NCBI RefSeq assembly: GCF_000526155.1
Contig: NZ_JAFN01000001.1
Location: 3,350,264-3,414,263 of the forward strand
DNA length: 64,000 nt
From: Deferrisoma camini S3R1
GTDB taxonomy: Bacteria; Desulfobacterota; Deferrisomatia; Deferrisomatales; Deferrisomataceae
Direction of reading: 5' to 3'
Of the stretch, positions 16,653-24,926 are shown in pieces. Below the pieces are notes generated by a model that was given only the letters and a program-made list of their open reading frames with translations, ran no database searches and was not told the origin of the DNA. Numbering within the stretch: the first letter of the stretch is position 1; every line of letters starts with the position of its first letter. Position numbers and translations under genes: made by a program.

Positions 16653-17255
16653 TCACCCCCGTTCGCCGGTGTACACCACCACCAGGGCCCGGGCCTCCTT
16701 GTTGCCCAGGGCCCGGAAGGCGTGGGACACGTCGGACTCGAAGTACAGGCTGTCGCCGGGCTTCAGGGTGCGCACCTCGTCCGGGGTGCGGAACTCGATC
16801 TCGCCCTCGATCACGTGGACGAACTCCTCCCCCTCGTGGGAGTAGAACACCATGTCCTTCTTCTCCAGGGGCGGGAAGGTCACCAGCAAGGGCTCCATAT
16901 GCTTGCGGGACTTGTGGAGCTCGAGGGACTCGTACAGGTACCCCACCTCGCTCGCGTCCTGGTGGGACCGGCGGGTGAACCGGCGGCGCTCCGGCGCCCG
17001 GGTCACCGCGATCTTCTCTTCCTTCTCCTCCTCCTGGAAGAAGTAGGAGATGTTCACGTCCAGGGCCCGTGCGATCTTGAGCAGCGTGGCCACCGGGGGC
17101 ATGACGTGGCCGTTCTCCACCTGGGAGAGGAGGGGCTTCGACAGGCCGGTCTTGGCCGAGAGGTCCTGGAGGGTGTACCGCCGGCGCTGGCGGAGCTCCC
17201 GGATCTTCTGGCCGATGCCCAGGTCTTCGAGTTCGGGATCGATGCGTTTGGCCAT
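16653..17255 (-). CDS. XRE-family regulator with C-terminal cupin domain
   Basis: 200 residues. Residues 14-70 are a lambda-repressor-type helix-turn-helix (IRELRQRRRYTLQDLSAKTG, LSKPLLSQVENGHVMPPVATL). An acidic linker (FFQEEEKEEK) follows, then a cupin barrel at about 110-195 (HEGEEFVHVIEGEIEF, LKPGDSLYFESDVSHAF) that probably binds a small ligand. It is the first gene of the oxidoreductase operon and very likely regulates it. Candidate promoter and operator lie just upstream. Ligand unknown. Confidence 0.9.
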   Translation of the reverse strand: MAKRIDPELEDLGIGQKIRELRQRRRYTLQDLSAKTGLSKPLLSQVENGHVMPPVATLLKIARALDVNISYFFQEEEKEEKIAVTRAPERRRFTRRSHQDASEVGYLYESLELHKSRKHMEPLLVTFPPLEKKDMVFYSHEGEEFVHVIEGEIEFRTPDEVRTLKPGDSLYFESDVSHAFRALGNKEARALVVVYTGERG

Positions 17256-17289
17256 GGGGGGTCTCTCCTCCGTTGTGCGGAAGGCGAAC

Positions 17290-17337
17290 AGCCTATCCCG
17301 GGAAATGGTTTGATGTCAAGAAACATATTTTGAGAGA
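17290..17337 (-). promoter_or_regulatory. Promoter and possible operator of the XRE/oxidoreductase operon
   Basis: Reading the minus strand, a perfect -35 TTGACA (17319-17314) is followed after 18 bases by TAGGCT (17295-17290). An AT-rich imperfect palindrome TCAAGAAACATATTTTGAGA (17316-17335) overlaps the -35, the natural place for an autoregulatory XRE site. The leader to the ATG at 17255 is short. Confidence 0.5.
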
Positions 17338-17510
17338 ACCAACAAAGGGCGGCGGACGGGCACAGTATAGCGCGGGTTTGGCGCAAAGAAACCCTCGTTT
17401 CGGCAGGAGCTCGTGCCGTGCCGTGGGGAGGGGGCATCGGCAGGCCGCGTCGCGGACTGCCTGCGAAGTAGGAACTTCTTGTGCCGATCAGGCGGGCGGA
17501 GGGCATGGGG

Positions 17511-17690
17511 CCTGGTTCCGGCCGCGCGCGAAGCCGGGCATTGAGATTCGCCGCGCAGGCACGAGGCACCGGCGGGGGGTTCATGACGGTTCGGTGGGGC
17601 ACGAACGAATTCACGGTGCGAGCGTTGGAGGCGCTGCGCGGCGAGCTAAGGAGCCGCACGCGGCGCTCCACCAGGCCCCGTGCCCCCGAG
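17511..17690 (+). repeat. Decayed copy of the 263-bp inverted-repeat element
   Basis: The 640-base spacer 17256-17903 holds no gene. Its middle (from CCTGGTTCCGGCCGCGCGCG through GCCGGGCATTGAGATTCGCC and onward) matches the core of the elements at 42006-42268 and 55242-55504 in the same orientation as the former. The terminal inverted repeats are not recognisable here, so this looks like an old, truncated copy. Confidence 0.65.
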
Positions 17691-17734
17691 CTTTGGCGCG
17701 GTTCGAGAGCCGCCCGGCCGCCTAGCCACTTAGC

Positions 17735-17747
17735 GGGCCGAAGGCCC
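17735..17747. repeat. Intergenic hairpin repeat
   Basis: GGGCCGAAGGCCC, the reverse complement of the TTCG hairpin, preceded by GCCGCCTAGCCACTTAGC. It lies directly after the decayed 263-bp element copy. Confidence 0.55.
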
Positions 17748-17903
17748 TGAGCGCAGACCGAAGCTGCCGGGGGTTTCGCGGGACCAACCCGGCGTGGTAT
17801 CTTCCCGCCGCCCCACTAGGCCCCTTGCCCCCGAGCGGGGCGGAGAGGGCGCCCCTTTGGCGGGCGTAGTAGCGAGCGTCGACGATTTCGGGAGGTGGTT
17901 ACC

Positions 17904-19358
17904 ATGGGTGGGAGCAAAAGCGAACGGTATTTCGATCTGTGGAACGAGTCGGAGGCCCTGGCCACGAAGATGCTTCCGGTCCTGAGCGACCTGCGGGTGG
18001 ACCGGGGGGTGCTGGTGCACGTGTTCGGTCGGTCCATCGCCAAGGTGAGCTCGGTGGAGATCCTCAAGGTCCATCGCCACGCCCGGTTGATCCTGGGCCG
18101 GGAGCTCACGGTCCAAGACACGTTCCCCGTGCTCCAGGCCCTGGCCAGGCTGGACCTGGGGCCCTGCCGAATCGACCTGGGCAAGCTTACCGTGCGCCAC
18201 CAGAAGGAGGGGGGCGATCTGGACGCGTTTGTGGCCCGGGAGCTCGAGGCCGTGACCACGGGGGTGCGGCCGGTGTTGGAGCCTCCCCAGGACGTGGTCC
18301 TGTATGGGTTCGGCCGGATCGGCCGGCTGCTGGCCCGGATCCTGGTGGACAAGACCGGCAAGGGCGACAAGCTGCGGGTGCGGGCCGCGGTGGTGCGCCG
18401 GCCCAAGGAGCCCGACCTGTACAAGCGGGCATCCCTGTTCCGCCTGGACTCGGTCCACGGCGCGTTCCAGGGCACCACGATGGTGGACGAGGAAGAGAAC
18501 GCCATCGTGGCCAACGGCAACCTGATCCGCATCCTCTACGCGGACGACCCCGCATCGATGGACTACACCCAGTACGGCATCCGGGACGCCATCGTGGTGG
18601 ACAACACCGGCAGGTGGCGTGACCGCAAGGGGCTGGGCAAGCACCTGGAGGCCAAGGGGGTGAAGAGCGTGCTCCTCACGGCCCCGGGCAAGGGCGACAT
18701 CCCCAACATCGTGTACGGAGTGAACCACGACTCCCTTGATCCCGACGAGCGGATCGTGTCGGCGGCCTCGTGCACCACCAACGCCATCGTGCCGGTGCTC
18801 AAGGTGATCAACGACCGCTACGGCATCGAGTCGGGCCACGTGGAGACCTGTCACGCCTACACCAACGACCAGAACCTGATCGACAACTTCCACAGCAAGC
18901 CCCGGCGGGGCCGGGCCGCGGCCCTGAATATGGTGATCACCTCCACGGGCGCGGCCGTGGCCGCGGCCAAGGCCCTACCCGAGCTGAAGGGCAAGCTCAC
19001 CGGCAACGCCGTGCGGGTGCCCACCCCGGACGTGTCGCTGGCCATCCTGAACCTGCGGCTCCAGAAGGCCACCACCCGGGACGAGGTCAACGACTACCTG
19101 CGCCAGATCGCCCTGGACAGCCCCCTGCAGAACCAGATCGACTTCACCACCAGCCCGGACATCGTGAGCTCCGACCTGATCGGGTCGCGTCACGCGGGCG
19201 TGGTGGACGGCGAGGCCACCATCGTCAACGGCACGGACGGCCGGAACGTGGTGCTCTACGTGTGGTACGACAACGAGTTCGGCTACGCCTGCCAGGTGAT
19301 GCGGCTCCTGCAGCAGATGGCCGGCCTGGACCTGCCCGAGCTGCCGAAGTCGGTGTGA
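17904..19358 (+). CDS. gap: Long-form glyceraldehyde-3-phosphate dehydrogenase
   Basis: 484 residues from the ATG at 17904, which follows GGGAGG by about eight bases. The first ~125 residues are a helical extension absent from ordinary GAPDH. The catalytic part starts with the Rossmann loop LYGFGRIGRLLARIL near 133, the catalytic Cys289 in SAASCTTNAIVPV, His in ETCHAYTNDQNLIDNFH, the phosphate site TSTGAAVAAAKALPEL, and WYDNEFGYACQVMRL at the end. Long GAPDHs of this type are known in several proteobacteria. It oxidises or reduces GAP/1,3-bisphosphoglycerate with NAD(P). A normal-length paralogue lies at 54208-55230, so the two may serve opposite directions or conditions. Confidence 0.9.
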   Translation: MGGSKSERYFDLWNESEALATKMLPVLSDLRVDRGVLVHVFGRSIAKVSSVEILKVHRHARLILGRELTVQDTFPVLQALARLDLGPCRIDLGKLTVRHQKEGGDLDAFVARELEAVTTGVRPVLEPPQDVVLYGFGRIGRLLARILVDKTGKGDKLRVRAAVVRRPKEPDLYKRASLFRLDSVHGAFQGTTMVDEEENAIVANGNLIRILYADDPASMDYTQYGIRDAIVVDNTGRWRDRKGLGKHLEAKGVKSVLLTAPGKGDIPNIVYGVNHDSLDPDERIVSAASCTTNAIVPVLKVINDRYGIESGHVETCHAYTNDQNLIDNFHSKPRRGRAAALNMVITSTGAAVAAAKALPELKGKLTGNAVRVPTPDVSLAILNLRLQKATTRDEVNDYLRQIALDSPLQNQIDFTTSPDIVSSDLIGSRHAGVVDGEATIVNGTDGRNVVLYVWYDNEFGYACQVMRLLQQMAGLDLPELPKSV

Positions 19359-19395
19359 GGGAGGCTAAAAGGCTGGAAGGCGTGCAGGAAATCGG

Positions 19396-19423
19396 ACGGC
19401 CGGCCCCAAAAAGGGCCGGCCGT
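19396..19423 (+). terminator. Strong hairpin terminator after the long GAPDH gene
   Basis: An 11-bp perfect stem ACGGCCGGCCC / GGGCCGGCCGT closes a six-base A-rich loop and is followed by TCT. It lies 37 bases past the stop and between convergent genes, so it may serve both. The U-tract is short. Confidence 0.7.
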
Positions 19424-19480
19424 TCTCGCCACGGGCGGCATCAACAGTGTCGGGGGGCGCTGCGGGCTCGCCTTCCAGCC

Positions 19481-22183
19481 TCAAGCCCCGTCCAGAACTC
19501 GCCGAAGGGCCCCTGAGAGGGATGCCATGCTGATGGGCTTTGCCAAGACGACCGCAGGGGCACCGATTCCTTTCCGGCGCAGTTCGTGTTCGCTGATGGG
19601 CTGTCCGGAGCACAAGATCACCGGAACGTTTGGCTGTGCGGAGCGAGCTTGCCGGATGAGCTCCAGCCCGGTCACCTCAGGCATCATAAGGTCCACGAGG
19701 AGCACGTCGAATTTGTCGGGGTCGCGTTGCAAGATCTCGAGGGCTTGTGTTCCGTTTTCGACGCCCAGCACCTGATATCCCAACTCTCCGAGGATGTAGG
19801 CCAGCATGTCGACGATCGCCCGTTCGTCGTCCACCAGCAGAATGCGTTCCCGCCCACGCCGAAGGCGGGGCCCCTCCAAGGGTGTGCCCGAGCCGTAGGG
19901 TTTTCCCCGTAGGAGGGGAAGGTACACATCGAAACGGGCCCCACTCCCCTCCTGACTCGTCACGGTGATCGCTCCCCCCATCTCCTCTACGATTCTTCTC
20001 ACGTTCGCAAGGCCCATGCCCGTGCCGCCCTGGTGCCTCTTGGTGGTAAAAAAAGGCTCGAAGATCTTTGGCAGGATCTCGTCGGGAATCCCGGGCCCCG
20101 TGTCCGCGACCCAGAGACGGGCATAGGAGTGCGCCTGCGCCGGGGGGGCGGGCAACGACGGCAAATCATCCGCGGGGACGGATTCCAAGCCGATCTCCAC
20201 GGATCCCTTTCCTTTCAAGGCTTGCACAGCGTTCACGCAGAGGTTCATTACGATTTGGTGAATTTTTGTGGGCTCCGTTTGTATCGTTGCGTTTGCGACC
20301 CGAATGCTTTCGTTCAGTTGTATGGTGGCAGGGAGGCCGGAGCGCATGAATTTCACCGCTTCCTTGACGAGAGGTGCCAGATCCATGGGTCTTGGCTCCC
20401 CCCCGGTATCTCTGCTGAAAGAAAGAATCTGCTTTGCCAGATCAGCGGCCCGCTCGGCAGCCCGTACGATTTCACGAGCGTTGCTTTTAAGTGGGCTGTT
20501 GGGTGGGAGGTGATACTCCAAGATCTCTGCATGGGCGAGAATGGGGGTGAGTAGGTTGTTGAAATCGTGCGCCACGCCACCTGCCAGAACCCCAAGGCTC
20601 TCCATTCTCTCGGCTTGCTGCAGGCGCTCCTCGAACTGTCTGCGGTGTTCTGCTTCCTTTTTCTCTTCCGTCACGTCGATCAAAAAGCCTAGGAGCCGCC
20701 GCGATCCATCGTGGTTCTTGAACACCGTGGTCAAATTCAGAAACCAGCCCACCGCGCCATCAGGCTTCACGATGCGATACTCCACGCGCGCACTCCGGTC
20801 CTCCTGAATGGCTCGCCGAATCGAGGCCAAAGCCTGACGCCGGTCCTCCGGGTGCACCTTGCGCAGCCACGAGTCCAGACCGGTCCACGTCTCCGGGGGG
20901 TACCCCGTGATCAGCGCGGCCTGAGGCCCCACGTACGTGAACTTTTCCTTCTCGAGATCGAACTCCCAAGGCACGGCATGCGTGTGCTCCACCAGCGTGC
21001 GGAAGATCAGGTCTTTTCGCCGTTGTGTTTCCTCTTCACGCTTTTGCCGAGTGACGTCCCGCACGATGCCCACGACGCCGCGAATCCGCCCCTGGGGGTT
21101 CCGTCGGGGGGTGAATGTGCCCGAGACCCAGGTCTCGGGGCCGGTTCCCGGGCGGGAGTACCGGACGAAGTTGACGGAGACCTCGTGACCTTCAAGCGCT
21201 TTGCGCATCTGCGCCGCGAGAGACTTTCCGCCCGGACCCAGCACGTCCTCCACGGACGAGCCCAGCGCTCGTTCTGCCGACACCCCAGTACAGCGCTCCA
21301 TCGCGGGATTCCAGATCTGGCAACGGAGCTGTTCGTCCGTGACCACGATACCTTCCCCTGCGCTGTCCAGGATCTGTTCCTGGAGCCGAAGCAGGTCCCG
21401 GAGCTGGCGCTGCCGTTCCGCATGTTCCGTGATGTCTCGGAGGACCATCAGGCTTGGGGGCGGACCCTTTTCCGGTTCGCCAGGAGCGGGTAGCGGCACC
21501 CGAAGCAGGTGGTACGTTCGTTCCTCCCCGGTACGCAGCGACACCATAGCCTCGCCAATCTCCACATCGTTGGGGGGGCCAAACATATCCGGACACCAAG
21601 GGCACATCTCCCCCATGTTGAACAAGGCCTTGTGGCAGGGGTCTCCCGTGGCATCTCGGCCTAAGTGCCGGACCAGGGCGGGGTTCATGTACTCGATCCG
21701 CCGGCCGGGTGAACAGATCAACACGAAGTCCTGCATGCCCTCCAGGATTGCGCGGTACCGCGCCTCGCTGGCCTGGAGCTCGGCCATCATCTGGTGCCAT
21801 CGAGTCATGTCCCGGAACGACAGCACCCAACCGCCTTCGGGAAGGGGGGCTGCGTACCCCTCGGCGACGAAACCATCGGCTCTGGGGGTCTCCAAGGAGA
21901 CGAGGGGGGCACAAGAATCCAAGTCGGCCAGTCGCCGGGCCACCAGTTCCTCTTCCCGCTCCCTTGGGTACACCCCGTTTCGGCACGCCCACCGGATGCA
22001 ATCTTCGATGCGGGGCTTTTGCCGCAAGAACTCGGTCGGGAACCCCCACATCTCTTGGTATCGGCGGTTGTAGTAGATCACACGGCGGTCCTCATCGAGC
22101 ACGACGATGGCCCGTTCCGCGTGATCCAACGCCTGGATGAGGGAGGCCAAAAAGGGCTGGCTGGAGTGCGGCAAGGTTTGCAT
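19481..22183 (-). CDS. Hybrid histidine kinase with multiple PAS domains and a C-terminal receiver
   Basis: 900 residues from the ATG at 22183, chosen because GGAGG lies five bases upstream; a longer frame to 22318 has no such site. Four PAS-like domains occupy about residues 10-500 ([55 protein letters not shown]; the last carries [17 protein letters not shown]). The second contains a cysteine pair CPWCPDMF typical of PAS sensors in this group. The kinase core has [14 protein letters not shown] (His near 538), [18 protein letters not shown] and [10 protein letters not shown]. The receiver has [10 protein letters not shown] (Asp near 830). It is cytoplasmic and transcribed away from the receiver/winged-helix cluster, a likely partner. 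The base composition looks less GC-rich than its neighbours. Confidence 0.9.
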   Translation of the reverse strand: MQTLPHSSQPFLASLIQALDHAERAIVVLDEDRRVIYYNRRYQEMWGFPTEFLRQKPRIEDCIRWACRNGVYPREREEELVARRLADLDSCAPLVSLETPRADGFVAEGYAAPLPEGGWVLSFRDMTRWHQMMAELQASEARYRAILEGMQDFVLICSPGRRIEYMNPALVRHLGRDATGDPCHKALFNMGEMCPWCPDMFGPPNDVEIGEAMVSLRTGEERTYHLLRVPLPAPGEPEKGPPPSLMVLRDITEHAERQRQLRDLLRLQEQILDSAGEGIVVTDEQLRCQIWNPAMERCTGVSAERALGSSVEDVLGPGGKSLAAQMRKALEGHEVSVNFVRYSRPGTGPETWVSGTFTPRRNPQGRIRGVVGIVRDVTRQKREEETQRRKDLIFRTLVEHTHAVPWEFDLEKEKFTYVGPQAALITGYPPETWTGLDSWLRKVHPEDRRQALASIRRAIQEDRSARVEYRIVKPDGAVGWFLNLTTVFKNHDGSRRLLGFLIDVTEEKKEAEHRRQFEERLQQAERMESLGVLAGGVAHDFNNLLTPILAHAEILEYHLPPNSPLKSNAREIVRAAERAADLAKQILSFSRDTGGEPRPMDLAPLVKEAVKFMRSGLPATIQLNESIRVANATIQTEPTKIHQIVMNLCVNAVQALKGKGSVEIGLESVPADDLPSLPAPPAQAHSYARLWVADTGPGIPDEILPKIFEPFFTTKRHQGGTGMGLANVRRIVEEMGGAITVTSQEGSGARFDVYLPLLRGKPYGSGTPLEGPRLRRGRERILLVDDERAIVDMLAYILGELGYQVLGVENGTQALEILQRDPDKFDVLLVDLMMPEVTGLELIRQARSAQPNVPVILCSGQPISEHELRRKGIGAPAVVLAKPISMASLSGALRRVLDGA

Positions 22184-22425
22184 CGGCACCTCCATGTCGG
22201 TTCTGGGGTGAAAGCCTCCCGCCATGGGCTCTCCAGCGCCCACCCACCGGCGGCAACCTCGCAACGATCTCGGCGACCACCCGGGTTTTTCATCCCTTGC
22301 GATGGACACCCCGTCCATGGGGTACGCGGACCGTCCCTGCCGGCGCTTAGTGTTCCGGAAAAGGGATACCTAGGAAATCGGCCCGGCTCCCGTGTGCCTC
22401 CAGCCGGGATGTTCAAAGGAATGGA

Positions 22426-22451
22426 TTTTTGTTCGGCAAAACGAACAAAAA
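22426..22451. promoter_or_regulatory. Perfect 10-bp inverted repeat between divergent signalling genes
   Basis: TTTTTGTTCG and CGAACAAAAA flank the six-base loop GCAAAA. It lies in the 380-base spacer 22184-22563 between the hybrid kinase and the receiver gene; nothing else is recognisable there. It could be an operator for one of the regulators beside it or a two-way terminator. The divergent setting favours an operator. Confidence 0.5.
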
Positions 22452-22563
22452 GTGGTTGTCTGACCTGCCATTCCCTTGGGGGCAGATGAAACGGGGTCGA
22501 ACCATTAGAACAAAACCTGCTGAGATAGCAAATTCGCACGGTGCCGAAGCGAGGAGTTCCCCC

Positions 22564-22989
22564 ATGGCGCGGCCGCTGCGGGTATTGGTCGTAGACGACG
22601 AACCAGCCATCCTTCGAACCCTCCGGTTCTGTCTGGGACGAGAAGGGTTTGCCTGCGAAACCGAGACCGATCCACACAGGGCTCTCCGGCGGGTCCGGAC
22701 CGAACCCTCCGTACACATCCTCCTGACCGACATCGTCATGCCGGGGATGGACGGGATGACGCTGTTGCGGGCTCTGCGGGAGTCTGGGGCGTTGACGCAA
22801 ACGATCGTCATGACCGCATACAGCCGGCCGGACCGTGTCCTGGATGCGTACCAGCTAGGGGCTCTCGACTACCTGGTGAAACCGTTCGAGAGCTTGGACG
22901 AGGTGGTTCGGGTCGTCCGAAATGCAGAGCGCCGGTACCTCCGTTGGCAGAAGGCCGTGGAACGGACCCTGAAAGGAGAGGGGCGGTGA
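22564..22989 (+). CDS. Single-domain response regulator (receiver)
   Basis: 141 residues from the ATG at 22564, with GAGGAG upstream. It is a receiver with acidic pocket VVDDEPAI, phospho-acceptor in ILLTDIVMPGMDGMTLL, Thr in VMTAYSRP, and the Lys in YLVKPFESLDE. About 20 basic residues follow the domain and there is no output domain. It overlaps the winged-helix gene by four bases (GTGA), so the proteins are probably made in step. It may receive phosphate from the divergent hybrid kinase. Confidence 0.9.
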   Translation: MARPLRVLVVDDEPAILRTLRFCLGREGFACETETDPHRALRRVRTEPSVHILLTDIVMPGMDGMTLLRALRESGALTQTIVMTAYSRPDRVLDAYQLGALDYLVKPFESLDEVVRVVRNAERRYLRWQKAVERTLKGEGR

Positions 22990-23555
22990 ACCTTGAGCAC
23001 GTTTTAGGCAGTCCGGCCAGGGTCCGGGTCCTGCGGGCCCTGTTTTCGAAAGACGGTATGTCCGGCCGAAGCATCTCGGCCCGAGCGAGGGTGTCCCCTT
23101 CCTCGGGCAAGGCTGCCTTGGACGAACTGGTCTTTTGGGGGATCGTCTTGAAGGTGCCGTCCGGCAAGCGCCATCTGTACGAGCTGAACCAAAGCCACGT
23201 GTTCACCCCGGTGCTGTCCGAGCTGTTCGCCGTGGAGCGCCGATTGCTCTCTCGGATCGCCAAACGGGTGGCCCGGGCGCTGGGCCACGGCTCCCCGGGG
23301 GGAGTGCGGGGAGTCGGAGTGGATCGAGCCGGGCGGGCGGTCCTGCTCCTGGCCCCGCCGCTGCCTGGGAAACAAGAGAGCCAGCGGATCGAACGGCTGC
23401 TTTGGTTTTCCTTCGGGCTTCGTCTGGCTGCGCTCACCACCGACCCGGAAGAGATGCGCGGCTTGGATCATGTCTGGATCGCCGAGGCGGGAGCGGCGCG
23501 GAAACCGGACGAGGCGGTAAGAGAGTTGATTCGCTTTTTCGATCTTTCGGAGTGA
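22986..23555 (+). CDS. Winged helix-turn-helix regulator
   Basis: 189 residues from a GTG at 22986 that overlaps the receiver stop. The N-terminal half is a winged helix (VLGSPARVRVLRALFSKDGM, SARARVSPSSGKAALDELVF, GIVLKVPSGKRHLYELN). The C-terminal half (GVGVDRAGRAVLLLAPPLPG ... TDPEEMRGLDHVWIAEAG) resembles the degenerate nucleotidyltransferase-like fold often attached to such winged helices, but the catalytic acidic pair is not seen. It is the only DNA-binding protein between the kinase genes and the chemosensory genes, and so a candidate output of that system. Confidence 0.75.
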   Translation: MNLEHVLGSPARVRVLRALFSKDGMSGRSISARARVSPSSGKAALDELVFWGIVLKVPSGKRHLYELNQSHVFTPVLSELFAVERRLLSRIAKRVARALGHGSPGGVRGVGVDRAGRAVLLLAPPLPGKQESQRIERLLWFSFGLRLAALTTDPEEMRGLDHVWIAEAGAARKPDEAVRELIRFFDLSE

Positions 23556-23560
23556 GCACC

Positions 23561-24922
23561 ATGGACGCGCGTCCGGAAAAACAAACGAACGGGGCGGCCG
23601 CCAACCCCGCTGGAGGGGCGGCGTTTCGGATTCTGGTGGCGGACGATGAAGCGTCCCTGCGAAACGCCATGGCCCGGAGCCTGGAGGCTTTGGGTCACGA
23701 GGTGGTTTCGGCGGCCGACGGTTTGGAGGCGTGGATGCGGTTTCACGAAGCCCCCTTTCCGATCGTGGTGGCCGATATCCGCATGCCTGGGCTGACCGGC
23801 ATCGAGCTGCTGGAACGCATCCGCAACGAAAAGCCCGACACAGAGGTCGTGTTGGTCTCTGGGTTCGGCGATACCGGTGTGGTGATCGAAGCGCTTCGCC
23901 ACGGTGCAACCAACTTCGTCGAGAAGCCATTCAGCGAGTCGGAGTTCCTTCGGCAGATGGAACCGGCGTTCCAGCGGTGCGGGTTGGCGCTGGAGAAGGC
24001 CAGGTTGCAGCAAGAGCTCTCAAAACTCCGAGAGAGGGAGGAGAGGGAACGGCGGATGGCCGCATTGGGACGGCTTCTTTCGGGGCTCGCCCACGAGATC
24101 CATAACCCCCTGACGTTTATCAAGGGAAATGCGGAGTTGCTCGAGAGGTTCTGCCAGGAGACACGTAAGGGGTTGTCGGAAGGGGCGCTTCCTAACGAGG
24201 TGGCTGTCGCTGAGATGCTCGGTCTAGTGAAGGACCTGCGGCACGGGATCGAACGCATAGAGAGCATGGTCGAATCGGTGCGGCTTTTCGGAGGCCGTCC
24301 CCTGTCGTTCTGTCGGGAGGCGAAGCTGTCGGAGATCATGCGACTGTCTTTTCGGGAGGCCCTATCCAAAAAGCCGATCGGGGTGGCCGCAGATCTCGTC
24401 CCGCCGCCGGATTCCTTTTTGGTGGAGGTCAATGAAACGGAGATGGAGAGCTGCTTCGTGAATCTGCTGGTGAACGCGTTCGAGGCCGCTGCGTGCGGAG
24501 GGGGCTCGGTTCGTTTCTATACGCGGGAGATCCCGTACGACACGGACGAGTTTTTTGGGTTCGTGGAGATCGTGGTGGAGGACGACGGGCCGGGCATCCC
24601 CCAGGCCATCGTCGACGAGGTGTTCACACCGTTTTTTACCACGAAGCCGGGGGGCACCGGCCTGGGGTTGAGCGTCGCGTACGAGGCTGCCAAGCGCAAC
24701 GGGGCCCAGGTGGAGATCGACAGCGAAGAAGGAAAGGGAACCACCGTGACCGTGCGCCTGCCGTTCCGGCTTGCCAAGGAAGCGAGAGATGTTCGAAAAA
24801 CAGAACAAAAAAGCCGTGTTTTGCCGGCAGCACCCTCAAGGGGAGCAGCCGGTCGCTCGATCCGACCAACAAAGCGTGCGCACAAAAAGGGTTCCTCGCC
24901 CAGACATTCGCCAAAGGAGTGA
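23561..24922 (+). CDS. Receiver-histidine kinase hybrid
   Basis: 453 residues from the ATG at 23561, five bases after the winged-helix stop. The receiver comes first ([20 protein letters not shown]; Asp in [19 protein letters not shown] near 71; Lys in [12 protein letters not shown]), then a coiled coil ([18 protein letters not shown]). The kinase core has [16 protein letters not shown] (His near 177), [18 protein letters not shown] and [18 protein letters not shown]. The C-terminal 45 residues are basic and disordered. Receiver-first kinases usually relay a phosphoryl signal from another kinase. It is followed after four bases by the soluble chemoreceptor, so it is part of the same transcript. 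Confidence 0.9.
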   Translation: MDARPEKQTNGAAANPAGGAAFRILVADDEASLRNAMARSLEALGHEVVSAADGLEAWMRFHEAPFPIVVADIRMPGLTGIELLERIRNEKPDTEVVLVSGFGDTGVVIEALRHGATNFVEKPFSESEFLRQMEPAFQRCGLALEKARLQQELSKLREREERERRMAALGRLLSGLAHEIHNPLTFIKGNAELLERFCQETRKGLSEGALPNEVAVAEMLGLVKDLRHGIERIESMVESVRLFGGRPLSFCREAKLSEIMRLSFREALSKKPIGVAADLVPPPDSFLVEVNETEMESCFVNLLVNAFEAAACGGGSVRFYTREIPYDTDEFFGFVEIVVEDDGPGIPQAIVDEVFTPFFTTKPGGTGLGLSVAYEAAKRNGAQVEIDSEEGKGTTVTVRLPFRLAKEARDVRKTEQKSRVLPAAPSRGAAGRSIRPTKRAHKKGSSPRHSPKE

Positions 24923-24926
24923 TGCG

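Noticed and set aside
23135-23560. Longer start for the receiver-kinase gene
   Set aside because: The extra codons overlap the winged-helix gene in another frame; the ATG at 23561 opens directly onto a receiver.
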